Below are positions 1-9,352 of a stretch of 64,000 nucleotides of DNA, one piece after another. Under the pieces are notes generated by a model. That model was not told the origin of the DNA. It worked only from the letters and a program-made list of their open reading frames with translations, and did no database searches. This DNA comes from Nematostella vectensis (taxonomy: Eukaryota; Cnidaria; Anthozoa; Actiniaria; Edwardsiidae): positions 4,643,747 to 4,707,746 of the forward strand of contig NC_064044.1 in assembly GCF_932526225.1 (NCBI RefSeq), in the 5' to 3' direction. A program made the translations under genes and the position numbers. The stretch's first letter is position 1, and the number at the start of each line of letters is the position of its first letter.

Positions 1-725
1 ATGATTAATTCCCATTTATTTTCGTTGTTCATTGATTTGGATATTGGAATTATTTCCATGTGTATGTTTTATTTATTATTGGTGCTTTCAGTAAAAGAAA
101 CTCTCCCACATTGTTATCGATCCAAGTACAAATCGTTATAAGGTGGTAGGCAAAGACAATGCTTTTTCTTTACATCAATTTCAGCTGCCAGTTATTTATT
201 TATTTTTAAGTGCAAATAACTAAACAATGAATTCTATTTCTATTTCCTTACATATGTTTAAAAAATTTAACCCCAGATTAATTATAATAAATTGAATTTT
301 TATAGCTGACAGTCTACAACACATTTCACAGAATGTAGAGTGGTTGTCATTAATCCATGAATCAAGTGTACATACGATATTTACTTGTATAAGCACTGCA
401 GCACTCTTATTATTTTCTGCCTTATAATGAGCAAAGCCTCTATCTATCTCTAAATCTATTTTTGATTTCTTGGACAGGTGGAGATATTCTTGTGACCTTT
501 CATAGGAAAATGGCAAGTGGTGCACTGTCTCTCTTTGCTTCTTACAGCTGCTACTTGTCTTGGGGGTTCTAAAGAAACTATAAAAGTGAAAGACTGGAAT
601 TAGTTAAATATTTTTTACCCAACCTCATGCATAAATGTTTAACTTGCCAAAGACACATGGCTAAGATATGGCTATATGGCTTGTCTATACACATATGCTT
701 TTGAGTTCAATCATAATTCTGTACT
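1..725. other. gene-free AT-rich flank left of the viral block
   Basis: AT-rich sequence with short homopolymer runs. The only open frame of any length (220-525, - strand) has no recognisable domain, no clear splice sites and a low-complexity look, so I do not call it. Base composition changes abruptly near 740-755, where the GC-rich viral block begins. Confidence 0.6.
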
Positions 726-726
726 G

Positions 727-870
727 CTAACCAGTAGAGTAGAAAGAGAGATGCACGGTTTGCTCACCGGCTTCCGGGACGGCTTGCGTCGGGCAGTCCA
801 ACGTCTCGACGGCCGGGAGGTCGGCGGCGCCCCCCTCGAGAAGACTCTCAAAGTATTCGTCGCTCATCAT
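727..870 (-). pseudogene. truncated 5' end of an unidentified viral gene
   Basis: Starts with two ATG codons at 870-865 that overlap the TGA stop of the packaging ATPase gene (869-867), a typical viral stop/start overlap. It reads about 47 codons with an acidic N-terminus (MMSDEYFESLLEG...) before leaving the GC-rich block near 745 and stopping in host-like sequence at 727. The final residues are therefore probably not native. No domain is recognisable in what remains. The overlap suggests co-expression with the ATPase. What else it could be: a spurious overlapping frame, but it stays open exactly to the composition boundary. Confidence 0.45.
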
Positions 871-1469
871 CGTTCGACTAGGGCGATGGTATAAGGGTGA
901 CGCAAGCAAAACTCTAACTTCGAGAACTTTTTCGTCTTGAGGGCCTTCATGTACTCTTTCATCTTCTCCTCTGAAAGCTCCGCGCCGTAGTCATGCAGGA
1001 TAGCTTTCATGTCCGCCTTGCTCGGGGTATAGAAGACCACCAGGGCCGCGATGTTCTCGCGGAACGGCTTCGTGATGCTGGTGAGCTGCTGCGTGATCAC
1101 CCACACGCTAATACCCACGTGGCGCGCGCTGAACGCCAAGTTGACGAGCTGGTCAGAGCGCCTCTTCACGTCTTTCGAGGCCGCACAGTCGTCGAGTATG
1201 ATTAGCGTATTAGTGCCTTCGAAGAGAGCGGAGACAAACCTCAGCAGTATGTCGATCTGACCCGCCTCAGGTACGATGACAAACAGACGATTGTCGCCCT
1301 CGCCGAAGCCGTCGTATGTTTTGTTGTAGACAAAGGTGGGGCACATGAGTACGATGTAGTCAAACTTGCCCCGGAAAGGGCCGCACAGTCGGTCCACTAC
1401 GAATTGGGTCTTCCCGCATGACGTCCGGCCCACGATGAGAGCGTTAAATGGGACGTTTTTCGGGTCCAT
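867..1469 (-). CDS. A32-like genome-packaging ATPase
   Basis: 200 residues. The N-terminus holds a textbook Walker A motif (GRTSCGKT, about residues 14-21) and the middle a Walker B motif (LIILDDC, about 88-94). A conserved Gln-Gln in VWVITQQLTS follows at about 127 and would be the sensor-like polar motif of FtsK-HerA/A32 ATPases. In this family the enzyme pumps the dsDNA genome into preformed capsids using ATP. The length is typical of compact Polinton/virophage-type packaging ATPases. ATG at 1469 is the first in frame and lies about 20 bp downstream of the major capsid gene stop on the same strand, so the two are probably co-expressed. The frame is intact and overlaps the following truncated ORF by a few bases. 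Composition matches the viral block, not the host flanks. Confidence 0.88.
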   Translation of the reverse strand: MDPKNVPFNALIVGRTSCGKTQFVVDRLCGPFRGKFDYIVLMCPTFVYNKTYDGFGEGDNRLFVIVPEAGQIDILLRFVSALFEGTNTLIILDDCAASKDVKRRSDQLVNLAFSARHVGISVWVITQQLTSITKPFRENIAALVVFYTPSKADMKAILHDYGAELSEEKMKEYMKALKTKKFSKLEFCLRHPYTIALVER

Positions 1470-1488
1470 ACCGCTCCGGCGTATGTGC

Positions 1489-2754
1489 TCAGTATTGTAT
1501 GGACTCTAGCTGTCCGTTCATAAGGTTCATCGGGGCGTCGACCACTACAAACACGTGACAGTTTACGCTACCCGAGCCGCCTGCCGTGCGTTTTATCTCG
1601 AGGTGCACACCGTCGCGGGTATTGACCAATCGGAGACCACCCCCATGGATGGCGCTGTCGTCCGTCGTTCGAAGGTCGATCCACAGAGCAAATTTGTTAT
1701 CGCCATAGAACGACTCGGGGCCGATTGCCGGGGCGGCGGGCGCTCCGCTGTGCCCCCCCGGGGAGGGGCGGACGAACCGCCTTTTCGCCTCCCTCCAGAA
1801 ATCCGTGGGGCGCAGGCCCTGGCTGAAGACTTTGTTTGGCGTGCCGTCGATTGTAACGCGAACGCTCTTGATGTCGGGGTACACGAACTTCTCAGAGTCG
1901 CGAGTCCCTGCCGTTTATGGCTCCACGAAGAGGAGCAGCAGACCACTCATAGACCTTCGCGGCAGGTTGACACTCTCGTTGATTATGCTGTCCGTCCCTT
2001 TGCTAATCACGAAGGTCTTGTGAAGGTTCACTTGCTCGTAGAAGAACGTTGTGCCGTTGTGGTAGGCGGCGGCTGCAGACCGGGCGAGGTTGTCGTCCCT
2101 CAGGCTTTCGTACTCCAGCTCTAGATTTTTGATGCCATAGGATAATTTGGTGGCATCGGTTCCGACTACTACCTGGTCAGCCGATGCGAACGTGATCTCG
2201 AAGAGCAGCGCCTCGGAGAGCGCCCTTGGGTATAGCACGCCGTGGTCCGTCAGCAGAGAATGGTCTAGCGGGATGGTGTACCTCGCCCCGTGGGTGGCGC
2301 TTAGAGCGTTCTCCTTGGCGTTACTGGTCGCCTTATCGCCAGCCTTGGAGCGAAGCTTGCGCATGTTTTCCGACTGTATGCCCTGCTCCAGGCGGTCCTC
2401 TCTCTCGACCTTGGACAGGTAAAGCTCCTCATACGTCTTGAAGACGTCGTAGCGGTTGGTGTCCTGGAGCATTTCTCCTGCAAACGTGATTTTCAGGCGG
2501 CTCACGAGATTTCGGCCGACGTTGTTCACGACGGTATTATTCGCATGGCCTGAGACGGAGAGTTCGAGACCGACCCTCAAGGAGCCAGGCATGAGCGTGA
2601 CGCCTTCCGATAGCTTTGGGACCGCCACATATAGCGTCTCCTCTGGGGAGGCCGTCGACGGGTTGAGAGTGACCCGGTGAACAGTTCTCTCGGCTTTCAA
2701 CCCCAGAGGGATTCTGGGTGTTCGCTGGGGGTCGAGTTTATCGCTGACTGACAT
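1489..2754 (-). pseudogene. major capsid protein, probable double jelly-roll, one in-frame stop
   Basis: About 420 codons starting at the ATG at 2754 (an in-frame ATG at 2778 adds eight residues). The N-terminal half carries the pattern seen in Polinton-type capsid proteins: a PKLSEGVTLMPGSL stretch, a SGHANNTVVNNVGRNLV stretch, then a FAGEMLQD strand. Basic, charged loops and a second beta-rich domain follow. A TAA codon at 1915-1917 interrupts the frame about two-thirds along. The same frame continues without shift to 1489 and looks like the C-terminal jelly roll (ALWIDLRTTDDS, CHVFVVVDAP). So a single base change probably truncates an otherwise full-length gene. Alternatives are stop readthrough or a sequencing error. 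The gene lies directly upstream of the packaging ATPase. The capsid assignment rests on motif feel and context, not on a search. Confidence 0.75.
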
Positions 2755-2850
2755 CGTATACATATGCACATAAAGCACGAAGTCGCGTGGCTATGGTGCG
2801 GACTGTTAGACATGTCTAACATAGCATAGCACGAGTTATGCGCGCGCATC
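2755..2850. promoter_or_regulatory. divergent intergenic spacer in the viral block
   Basis: A 96-bp gap between the divergently oriented capsid gene (- strand) and the 323-residue membrane-protein gene (+ strand). It contains short near-palindromic stretches such as TTAGACATGTCTAA around 2808-2821. It is the only non-coding space between these genes, so it probably carries promoters for both. No TATA box is unequivocal. Confidence 0.4.
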
Positions 2851-3822
2851 ATGGGTGATGTTGACGTTGACATTGACGATACCTTGCCGGGCGCGTCCGC
2901 CGATCGCGGGGTGGGGGACGACGGGACGACACCCCTTATCCCGTTCGACCCCGACGACGGGGAGTCGATCCCAATGACGAGCACGTCGTCGCGTACGCAT
3001 GCTGCGCATAGGACGGCTTCGCAAACCGCAGGAACGGCAAGCGCTGAAACCTCGTTCATCACAGAGGGTTCAGCGAGGAGACTCGGTCTCGAGTCCCTCA
3101 GGAAGGAATACCCAGACCTTGACGAGAATCTGTTACGGTTCCAGTTAAGCCGGAAGGGGAAGACGGAAATACGGGTCCACAACTACGGCAAAGGAGGAGG
3201 TTGGACCAAACCATATCCGCTGTTCAACAAGGATGGGAGCATTCAACAGTACGTTAAAAATCTGAAAGGCTTCAAGCTGGCGATGGGGCCCGTGGCAGAG
3301 GTAGACGCGGTAATCCAGGAGAACACAGAACGAGTCCAAGAGCTGCAAGGGGCGGTAGCCACAGACAGGGAGACCATCGACGACCCTAACACGCCAGAGA
3401 GTCGCCGTCAAGAGGCCCGTGAGCGCAACGAGGAGAGGCTGTCCGAGATTGACGAACTAGAACGCGAAAACCGAGAGCTCGAGAACCAAAAGCCGCTAAG
3501 GGAGCGCATCAAAGCCATCTTCAAAAAGTACGGCTTTACCGTCACCGCTATCGGGTTGGCCGTAGCGACGACGATCGCGGCCATTGTGACGTCGCTCGGC
3601 AAGTCGCTCTCCTCCGTGGCCAGAGGGGTCGGTAACGGGCTTAAGGCCATCGGGAAAAAGCTGGGCGAGCTTCTCCCCGGGCTAGTAGGCAGCATCGCGA
3701 ACTTCGTGTTTAAGGCCGCAGGAGAAGCGGTGAAATTCCTTGGCGAAAACGCGTGGCTGCTCATTCTAGCCGTAGCCGCGTTCTTGGTTCGTCAAATGCA
3801 AAGCAGTCATCGGAACAAGTAA
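2851..3822 (+). CDS. coiled-coil and transmembrane putative virion protein
   Basis: 323 residues. Residues 1-70 are acidic and Ser/Thr-rich. Around 75-130 is a conserved-looking globular part (LGLESLRKEYPDLDENLLRF, then NYGKGGGWTKPYPLFNKDGS). Residues about 150-215 are highly charged and heptad-like, a probable coiled coil. After about 228 come several hydrophobic segments (ITAIGLAVATTIAAIV-like, LPGLVGSIANFVFKA, NAWLLILAVAAFLV) ending in a short basic tail. This resembles recurrent uncharacterized proteins that I recall beside capsid genes in cnidarian genomes. A capsid-internal membrane or minor virion protein is a guess from context. The frame is intact. Its 3' end overlaps the converging gene at 3807 by 16 bp. 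Confidence 0.7.
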   Translation: MGDVDVDIDDTLPGASADRGVGDDGTTPLIPFDPDDGESIPMTSTSSRTHAAHRTASQTAGTASAETSFITEGSARRLGLESLRKEYPDLDENLLRFQLSRKGKTEIRVHNYGKGGGWTKPYPLFNKDGSIQQYVKNLKGFKLAMGPVAEVDAVIQENTERVQELQGAVATDRETIDDPNTPESRRQEARERNEERLSEIDELERENRELENQKPLRERIKAIFKKYGFTVTAIGLAVATTIAAIVTSLGKSLSSVARGVGNGLKAIGKKLGELLPGLVGSIANFVFKAAGEAVKFLGENAWLLILAVAAFLVRQMQSSHRNK

Positions 3823-5330
3823 TACGCCACGGCCACCGCGAGCGCCGACAGCCCCACCTTGAGGGCGGTGTGGTCACTCTTTTCGCCCGACGTGCTATGC
3901 GCAGCCTGTCGTGCCGACGCCGGAACGGCACCGGCGCTGCCCAGGTCCGGGGCGGCCGCGCCCTCCGCGTGCACTTTCACAGTGGCGCTTTGCCGCCGGG
4001 GCGGCACGTTGTCAGTCGCGTGTTGCACCCTAGGATGCCCACCGGCCATGTTATGAGCACCGACTGGCTTTGTCTCGGTGTTGATCGCGTTTGCGCCGAG
4101 CTTCATGGAGTCCGTGGCTTTCTGCAGCTTATTGTTTTACCCCACGACGCTTTGCGTGTTTATCACCAGATCGCTCGGCATCAGCCACACACCTGGTGCA
4201 ACCGCAAGACTCAGTCTCACCTTGGCCTCCTGCACGGCTAACTGGTACCTTTGCACGCTTTGAGCGATGTCGTTTTCTATGATCGCGTCTTCGAGCAGCT
4301 CCGTGAACTCCGCCTGCGCCTCCATGGCCGGCCCACCGGCCCCTGCGATGGAGGAACGGACGTTTACCTGTGCACCAAGCACTGTGTAGACGAACGCCTC
4401 GACCGAGCGGTCGAGTCTCCCTAACCCTGCTTTTGTCAGCCCCTCGCCTTTGGGAGGCGCAAACCAGCTATATTGCACGCCCCCGTGGTCGCCGTTGCGT
4501 ATGTAACCCACCTGCTTTCCACTATTGTACGTCCCACCTTCGTCGCTAAACAGATTGAGGTGGCTCGGGTACTCATCCGCCGCCGTGTCGTAGCCACGGA
4601 TCACGTGCACGTTGCGATACCCCTCCCCCGGGTAGAACACAAACACATCGCCTAGCCCATGGTTCCGCCCGCCTTTCCATCGGAAGTCCGGCTTACGCGG
4701 CAAACCGAACTCTGCGCATAGACGCTCGAAAGCGGCCTTCTTGTAGGGGTTGCCTTTTTGCGCGAACGGGTTGTCGCCAGGCAGAGGGACGCCGAGCTCG
4801 TAGAGTATCCTCCGGATGGTGAAGTAGACATGAAACCTTAGAAATCCCCTGATGACAGAGGGGAGCGTGGCGAAAGTGGGGTCAGTTAGGGACACCCCAC
4901 ATCCGGCGGTTGGGCACCAGACCGCAAAGTTGAGTTGCTGCGGCCAGTACCCATAGGAAGGCTCCGATAGCCACCGGCGAGACTCCTTGGCGGACTTGTG
5001 CGTGACTACTGTCTCTTTGAATATGTCTCGGACCCTAGTCGTGAATGATTTGTCCTCAGCCACGTGTATCTCCAGCTGCGTGAGTAGTGGGGTGATGTCT
5101 GAGGCCGTGCTCTCCACGGGGGTCGCGGGTACGGCGTAGAGCAGCTTTTGCGCGAGGGTCAGAGACCTAGGGAAACCTAGGGAAACCGGTTTTTTGGCTT
5201 GTTCGGCTATAGCGTGTTTGATATGTTCGGCTATAGAGGCCCCCGCCGCAGCTGCCGCCTTCTTCGTCTCCTCCTCCTTCCTTCGGGGGACCTCGTTCAG
5301 CATCTGCCAGCCTTCCCAATCCATGCTCAA
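3807..5330 (-). pseudogene. large putative virion protein split by an in-frame stop
   Basis: From the ATG at 5330 the frame reads 397 residues to a TAA at 4137-4139, then stays open in the same frame to 3807. The downstream piece has its own ATG at 4106 (99 residues) and ends in a single hydrophobic anchor (VGLSALAVAVAYYLF). Residues about 15-45 of the upstream piece are Ala/Lys/Glu-rich and helical. The middle has aromatic-rich conserved-looking stretches (SEPSYGYWPQQLNFAVWCP, KPDFRWKGGRNHGLGDVF) and the end is a helical AEFTELLEDAII region. I do not know a biochemical function. Either one roughly 508-codon tail-anchored gene was broken by a point mutation, or there are two genes with a 30-base gap. 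Identical frame and short spacing favour a single broken gene. Confidence 0.65.
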
Positions 5331-5354
5331 CCCTATTAAACACGAAGGCGGGCT

Positions 5355-6044
5355 ATGTTCAACACAATGGTGGTCCTACACGCTGTGCTCACCGGAGGTG
5401 AACTGACGCTCTTCTTCGGGCAGCCGATAAGGCGCCCATGCTTTGTGGCGCTCCGGCAGTGCTCGCTGTTTAACAGCTGGTATAATCTCGAGCGGGAGCA
5501 GCAGATAACGACTATATCCTCCCTCCCGCCCATCGCTACTCTGCCAGCCGGGCACCACACGGCCGAGTCCATCGTGGAGACGATCAACCACGCTAAAAGC
5601 CAGATTCTGACCGCGAAGCAGGACCCCCTCACCGGGAAGATCGTGCTCGTGTCCACAGGCGTTGTGTTCCTGAACGCCGAGCTTTGCGCACTATTTGGCC
5701 TAGAGGCTAAAGACGATCAGATGGGGGAGCGGGGCCTCGCAATGCCCGTGGGGGCCCCCCCACTTGAGGTGACTTTGCCGAAAATAGAGGCCATCTACGT
5801 CTTCTGCGACATCGTAGACCGCTCGCAGTGCCTCGCCTTAGACGAGCCTTCAAACGTTCTCGCTTGCCTAGAAACCCGCGGGAGGCCGCACGAGAAAGTC
5901 GTCTACGGGCCCGACACCCCCATTTGTGTCGCAGCGTCTGCCTCTGAGTTTGTCTCGAGTATCCGAATATGGGTCAGGGATGACCGCGGTAGACGGGTGG
6001 ACTTTAAGGGCAGGCCTGTTCGCCTCGTATTAGAGCTAACCTAG
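5355..6044 (+). CDS. penton-like minor capsid protein
   Basis: 229 residues, frame intact. The layout matches Polinton/adenovirus-type penton-base homologues as I know them: a beta-rich N-terminal half, an AIYVFCDIVDRSQC strand about two-thirds along, and a C-terminal RIWVRDDRGRRVDFKGRPVRLVLEL strand, which resembles the closing jelly-roll strand (polar turn, 'G-x-x-V-D-F', then hydrophobic end). In these viruses this protein forms the pentameric vertex capsomers. It starts 24 bp from the divergent gene starting at 5330 and is followed after 16 bp by the next + strand gene, so the two + genes are probably co-expressed. The penton assignment comes from C-terminal motif resemblance and neighbourhood. 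Confidence 0.7.
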   Translation: MFNTMVVLHAVLTGGELTLFFGQPIRRPCFVALRQCSLFNSWYNLEREQQITTISSLPPIATLPAGHHTAESIVETINHAKSQILTAKQDPLTGKIVLVSTGVVFLNAELCALFGLEAKDDQMGERGLAMPVGAPPLEVTLPKIEAIYVFCDIVDRSQCLALDEPSNVLACLETRGRPHEKVVYGPDTPICVAASASEFVSSIRIWVRDDRGRRVDFKGRPVRLVLELT

Positions 6045-6060
6045 GCCCGACATAGCAGGC

Positions 6061-6738
6061 ATGGCGAACAGCGACGTTAGCAGCGGTGGCATGTCCATAT
6101 ATCCCCCGCTCCCCAGTGCCCACCCCCCGCAAACGCCTACCGCTCCGGCAAGCACCGGCAGCGACGCGCAAAGTTTTCGACTCCAGGTAATACGTGACAC
6201 TCAGGCGGTTCTAGACAGCGAGATAACGCATTATCGACAGGTGCGGAAGAAGTATAAGCGCGCCTTCGCCGTTACCCATGCTGTGTCCGTGGCATCCGGC
6301 ATCGCTGCAGGGGTGCTTTCCAGCGCCGGGCTGGGAGTCTCTTTGAGTGGGATAGGGGTTCTGATCGGCGCTCCGCTGGCAGGGGTCGCTGGGCTGGTCG
6401 GTGTCGTGGGCGCGGGCGCGGGGGTGGTCTCTAGGGGTCTTACGAGCAAGGTGGCTAAACACGAAGACACGATGGTTCTAGCGGAGAGTAAGAAAAACTC
6501 GATCAGCGAGCTGGTCTCTAAGGCTCTGCAAGACGGGCGTATCTCAGACGAAGAGTTTCGGCTAATACTTCAGGAACAAGAGAGATACAACGCGCTCAAG
6601 GCCGCCATCAGAGCTCGACACGGCCTCGCACCGCATGATAAAAAAAGCGGGAAGGGGCCCTCCCTGGTGGCACGCGAAAGGATGAAAAAGAGACTGCAAA
6701 AAATTCGCGAGGAGTTCGGGAGCGGGGTGTTCGAGTAG
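6061..6738 (+). CDS. Gly/Ala-rich hydrophobic-core virion-associated protein
   Basis: 225 residues, frame intact. Residues 1-35 are Pro/Ser/Thr-rich and disordered. About 40-70 is a charged helix (ITHYRQVRKKYKRAF). About 72-130 is a long Gly/Ala/Val-rich hydrophobic segment, probably two membrane-inserting helices around Gly-rich turns. About 135-175 is a helical ISELVSKALQDGRISDEEFRLIL stretch, which resembles a recurrent cnidarian protein I recall. The tail is basic. Function unknown; a membrane-associated or minor capsid role is inferred only from its place in the structural block, 16 bp after the penton-like gene. Confidence 0.65.
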   Translation: MANSDVSSGGMSIYPPLPSAHPPQTPTAPASTGSDAQSFRLQVIRDTQAVLDSEITHYRQVRKKYKRAFAVTHAVSVASGIAAGVLSSAGLGVSLSGIGVLIGAPLAGVAGLVGVVGAGAGVVSRGLTSKVAKHEDTMVLAESKKNSISELVSKALQDGRISDEEFRLILQEQERYNALKAAIRARHGLAPHDKKSGKGPSLVARERMKKRLQKIREEFGSGVFE

Positions 6739-6945
6739 AACTCAGGTTTAAACGCCACGCAGGCGGCTTCGAACTCACAGCCGAAAAACGATTATTCCGC
6801 GCTCCGTAGGTTGGCGGTCCTCCTCGTTTTCGCGGCCCCACCACTATTTGCCCCAAAAAGTCGTGTAAGCGCAAGTCCTTGGGCTTGCACGCGCCCGGCC
6901 TACACCCTGATTATTCATGCATGCAGCCCTAATCGATTCATGCAC

Positions 6946-7350
6946 GCGAAACACCTGCCCCTAATTGATTATTCGTGTTCGCGAAATCTATTTTGTCTAC
7001 ATTAACTTTGCCGACTGTTTACGTACGTGAAATCGATTTGGCTTTTGCCGATTGTTTATGTAGGCGAAACGTCTGCCTGATATACAGAGACGGGGCTGGG
7101 AGTGCACCGGGGGGGCGATTCGCGGCTCCCAAGCCGTTTAACTGAAACTACCCAGTCCGACAGTCGACGTAGTCGGCCAGATGGCCGCCGGCGGACTCCC
7201 GGCGAAACACCTGCCCCTAATTGATTATTCGTGTTCGCGAAATCTATTTTGCCTACATTAACTTTTGCCGATTGTTTACGTACGTGAAATCGATTTGGCC
7301 TACATCGACTTCGCCGATTGTTCGTGTACGCGAAACATTATCTGCCCGAC
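6946..7350 (+). repeat. 256-bp-spaced direct repeat at the right end of the viral block
   Basis: Copy 1 (about 6946-7083) and copy 2 (about 7202-7350) both begin GCGAAACACCTGCCCC and continue through a nearly identical stretch of about 110 bases containing GTTTACGTACGTGAAATCG, then diverge gradually. Shorter related motifs (TACGCGAAAC, TTCGCGAAAT) recur around them, as does a CTGAAAC..CCCAGTCC motif near 7142 and 7367. There is no open frame of interest. This looks like terminal or origin-proximal repetitive DNA of the viral element, or recombined end repeats. Confidence 0.6.
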
Positions 7351-7375
7351 GGGTATACCCTGTGCTTCACTGAAA

Positions 7376-8986
7376 CCCCCCAGTCCCCCCCGATATTATA
7401 TTTCACTTTCAAACTGTCTTATCAAGTTTGTAAAGGGAACTATCCTGAAATAAAAAATCATAACTGAGTTTATGCAGTCAATACTATAGCATATGGTGTA
7501 CTGCATAATTTAAGGTTGCCTTTAAGCAAGGGGAATGTTATGCTATGAACATAGTGGTATGTTTCGAGGTGCTATGGGTGGCTGGTTGCACTTGGTAATA
7601 GACGAAGTAGTATGGCTGGTTGCTGGCTTGTAAAAGATATGATTATAGATTTACAAAGTGTGGGATATTACAGACAATATCATGTTATTTTTTGCACTTG
7701 TTACAAATCTATAATCAAATTGTAGGGCCCAAATACATAACCAAACAAGAGAGCCCTAAATTACACACCCCATATCACCTAGGTTAAAAACTTTCAAACT
7801 CCTAAAATACCCGATCTTAATCCTACATGAATTAGTAGTGATGGCCATCATCAGGCTTTCCTACAATTCCTTTTAACTTTTATACGTCAATCCCACCAAA
7901 AAATACTGTTTATATGCACTCATTCTTGTCTCTTTATGGCCGCCATAAGAAAGCTCCAGTGAGAAAGGAAGGATACGAACGACGGCGATGTAACGGTTTA
8001 TTAAGAGATACGTGAATCAAAACAAGATGGAGGACGAGAGAGAGAGCGCGCGCCCGCGATCACCTAGCGGTTATTCTAATCAATTAGACACGTGACTCTC
8101 TGAATATGAACAATAATATAACTAAACTGCAGGCGAAGCCTGCTGGCGCAGCGAGTGTTATGACGTCATCTGAAAATTTGATCTGATTGGTTGTTTCAAT
8201 GTTTTGATGTTTCAAATATCAAAACAAAAAAGTGCTTCCAGAAAAGGAAGTATTCCAGACTGCTTATTTATTTTATTATGAGTTAGAAGGTTATCTGACC
8301 CCCTCCACCCCTGAATATGATTTTTCCTTTTTCTCTAAATAGAGGGTTTCGACTAGGTTAAAAGAATGTTTTTTTTTTTATTTTGCTAAGGTAGCTCGCG
8401 AGGTTAGTTAATAATGGTTATAAGTATTAGTATACACTTGGCGGGAACTTATTGGTTCGCTATCTCGGAATTTTGGGACAATATTCACAGCTAAAACTCG
8501 GAAAAATGAGTCGATTTGTGAACATACATAAAAAAACTTGCTTTTAGCACGCGAAATTATCGAGCTTCATTTTTGCTAAACTTGATTCAGATTCATTGTA
8601 CTTTACGGAAAATCGACTTCAAACTCCCTGTGTTTTGACAATTTCCCGCCGAAATGATTGGGTGGAAAAACAGAATGGATTTGGTGCCCTCAATGTTCAG
8701 GCGAGCAAAATCTTCAAAAAGTATAGCATAACGGCTGAGGATAAGACATTTGTATGGAAGAAACGAAAAAATATTCTTGAATTTGTTTGCAAAGAATTTT
8801 GCAAAGAATTTTGCAAAGAATTTGTTTGCAAATTTATCCTCGACTACCCCAAAAATCTGATGTAGGGCTGCCCTGTTTATGATCTGTGATTAACCCAAAT
8901 CCGCTGAATTCAGCTCCGTTCACTTTTGTAACCAACTAGTCCTCTATGTTGCCACATAACGGCTTGCAGTAAAACCTGCTACTGAC
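7376..8986. other. gene-free host-like stretch
   Basis: AT-rich sequence with no frame I can support. An 89-codon frame at 8596-8865 ends in a short GCAAAGAATTT repeat (about 8785-8832) and has no domain signature. Around 7930-8170 is a GC-richer patch with (GA)n and CG-rich simple sequence that could be a decayed mobile-element end, but I find no repeat partner in the window. Confidence 0.5.
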
Positions 8987-9072
8987 TTAGAGACCATTCG
9001 GGATATATCTTAACTTGCATTTGGCAGCTTTTTTAACTGTAGAATAACAGTAACAGTTTTCGGTTAACATAC

Positions 9073-9352
9073 CTCTTATATCCGCGTAAACATGGTCCTT
9101 CATTTTCACGAGTTCGCAAGGCAGGTTTACATGTGTAACCTTCATGCGTTTGCATCTCCCTTTTTTCATGTCGTAATTGATGCTGGCGCAGTTTTCTTTG
9201 TCGTCATAGCAGAGTTTGTAGCATTCCCAAAGTTCCCCAACATCTGTCTCGTTGTAGGGAGATGCAAGGAGTGAATGGCCAAACATGGAGTTCCTTGTTT
9301 TCTGATTTGCCGATGTGAGAGGGAATACGAATAGGCAAAGAAAGAGAAGCAT
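9073..9352 (-). CDS. first exon of a secreted PAN/apple-like domain protein
   Basis: The ATG at 9352 opens a classic signal peptide (MLLFLCLFVFPLTSA). A Cys-rich module follows with the spacing of PAN/apple domains: LWECYKLCYDDKENCASINYD, then GRCKRMKV and a final PCELVKMKDHVYADI. An excellent 5' splice donor (GAG|GTATGT, intron starting at 9072 on the - strand) closes the module. The open frame's further 28 codons to 8987 are therefore probably intronic. PAN domains are extracellular carbohydrate/protein-binding modules common in cnidarian secreted proteins. Downstream exons were not found with confidence. It could be a partial or orphan copy. Confidence 0.6.

Larger units (their letters stand above)
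745..7375. mobile_element. endogenous Polinton/adintovirus-like structural-gene block, truncated
   Basis: A compact, intronless, GC-rich block of closely packed genes on both strands sits between AT-rich flanks. It contains a packaging ATPase, a probable double-jelly-roll major capsid protein, a penton-like minor capsid protein and several presumed virion proteins, which is the morphogenesis module of Polinton/Maverick, adintovirus and related elements. I see no family-B DNA polymerase, RVE integrase or adenain-type protease in the window. The last gene on the left (- strand) is cut off at the composition boundary, so the element is a fragment. Two in-frame TAA codons (1915-1917 and 4137-4139) suggest decay. 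Short gaps between genes, a 16-bp convergent overlap and a stop/start overlap match viral compaction. Boundaries are placed by composition and are approximate. The precise lineage needs phylogeny. Confidence 0.85.

Noticed and set aside
220-525. 101-codon - strand frame
   Set aside because: AT-rich frame without domain, codon-use or splice support.
3144-3764. - strand ORFs under the 2851-3822 gene
   Set aside because: GC-rich shadow frames opposite a well-supported + strand gene.
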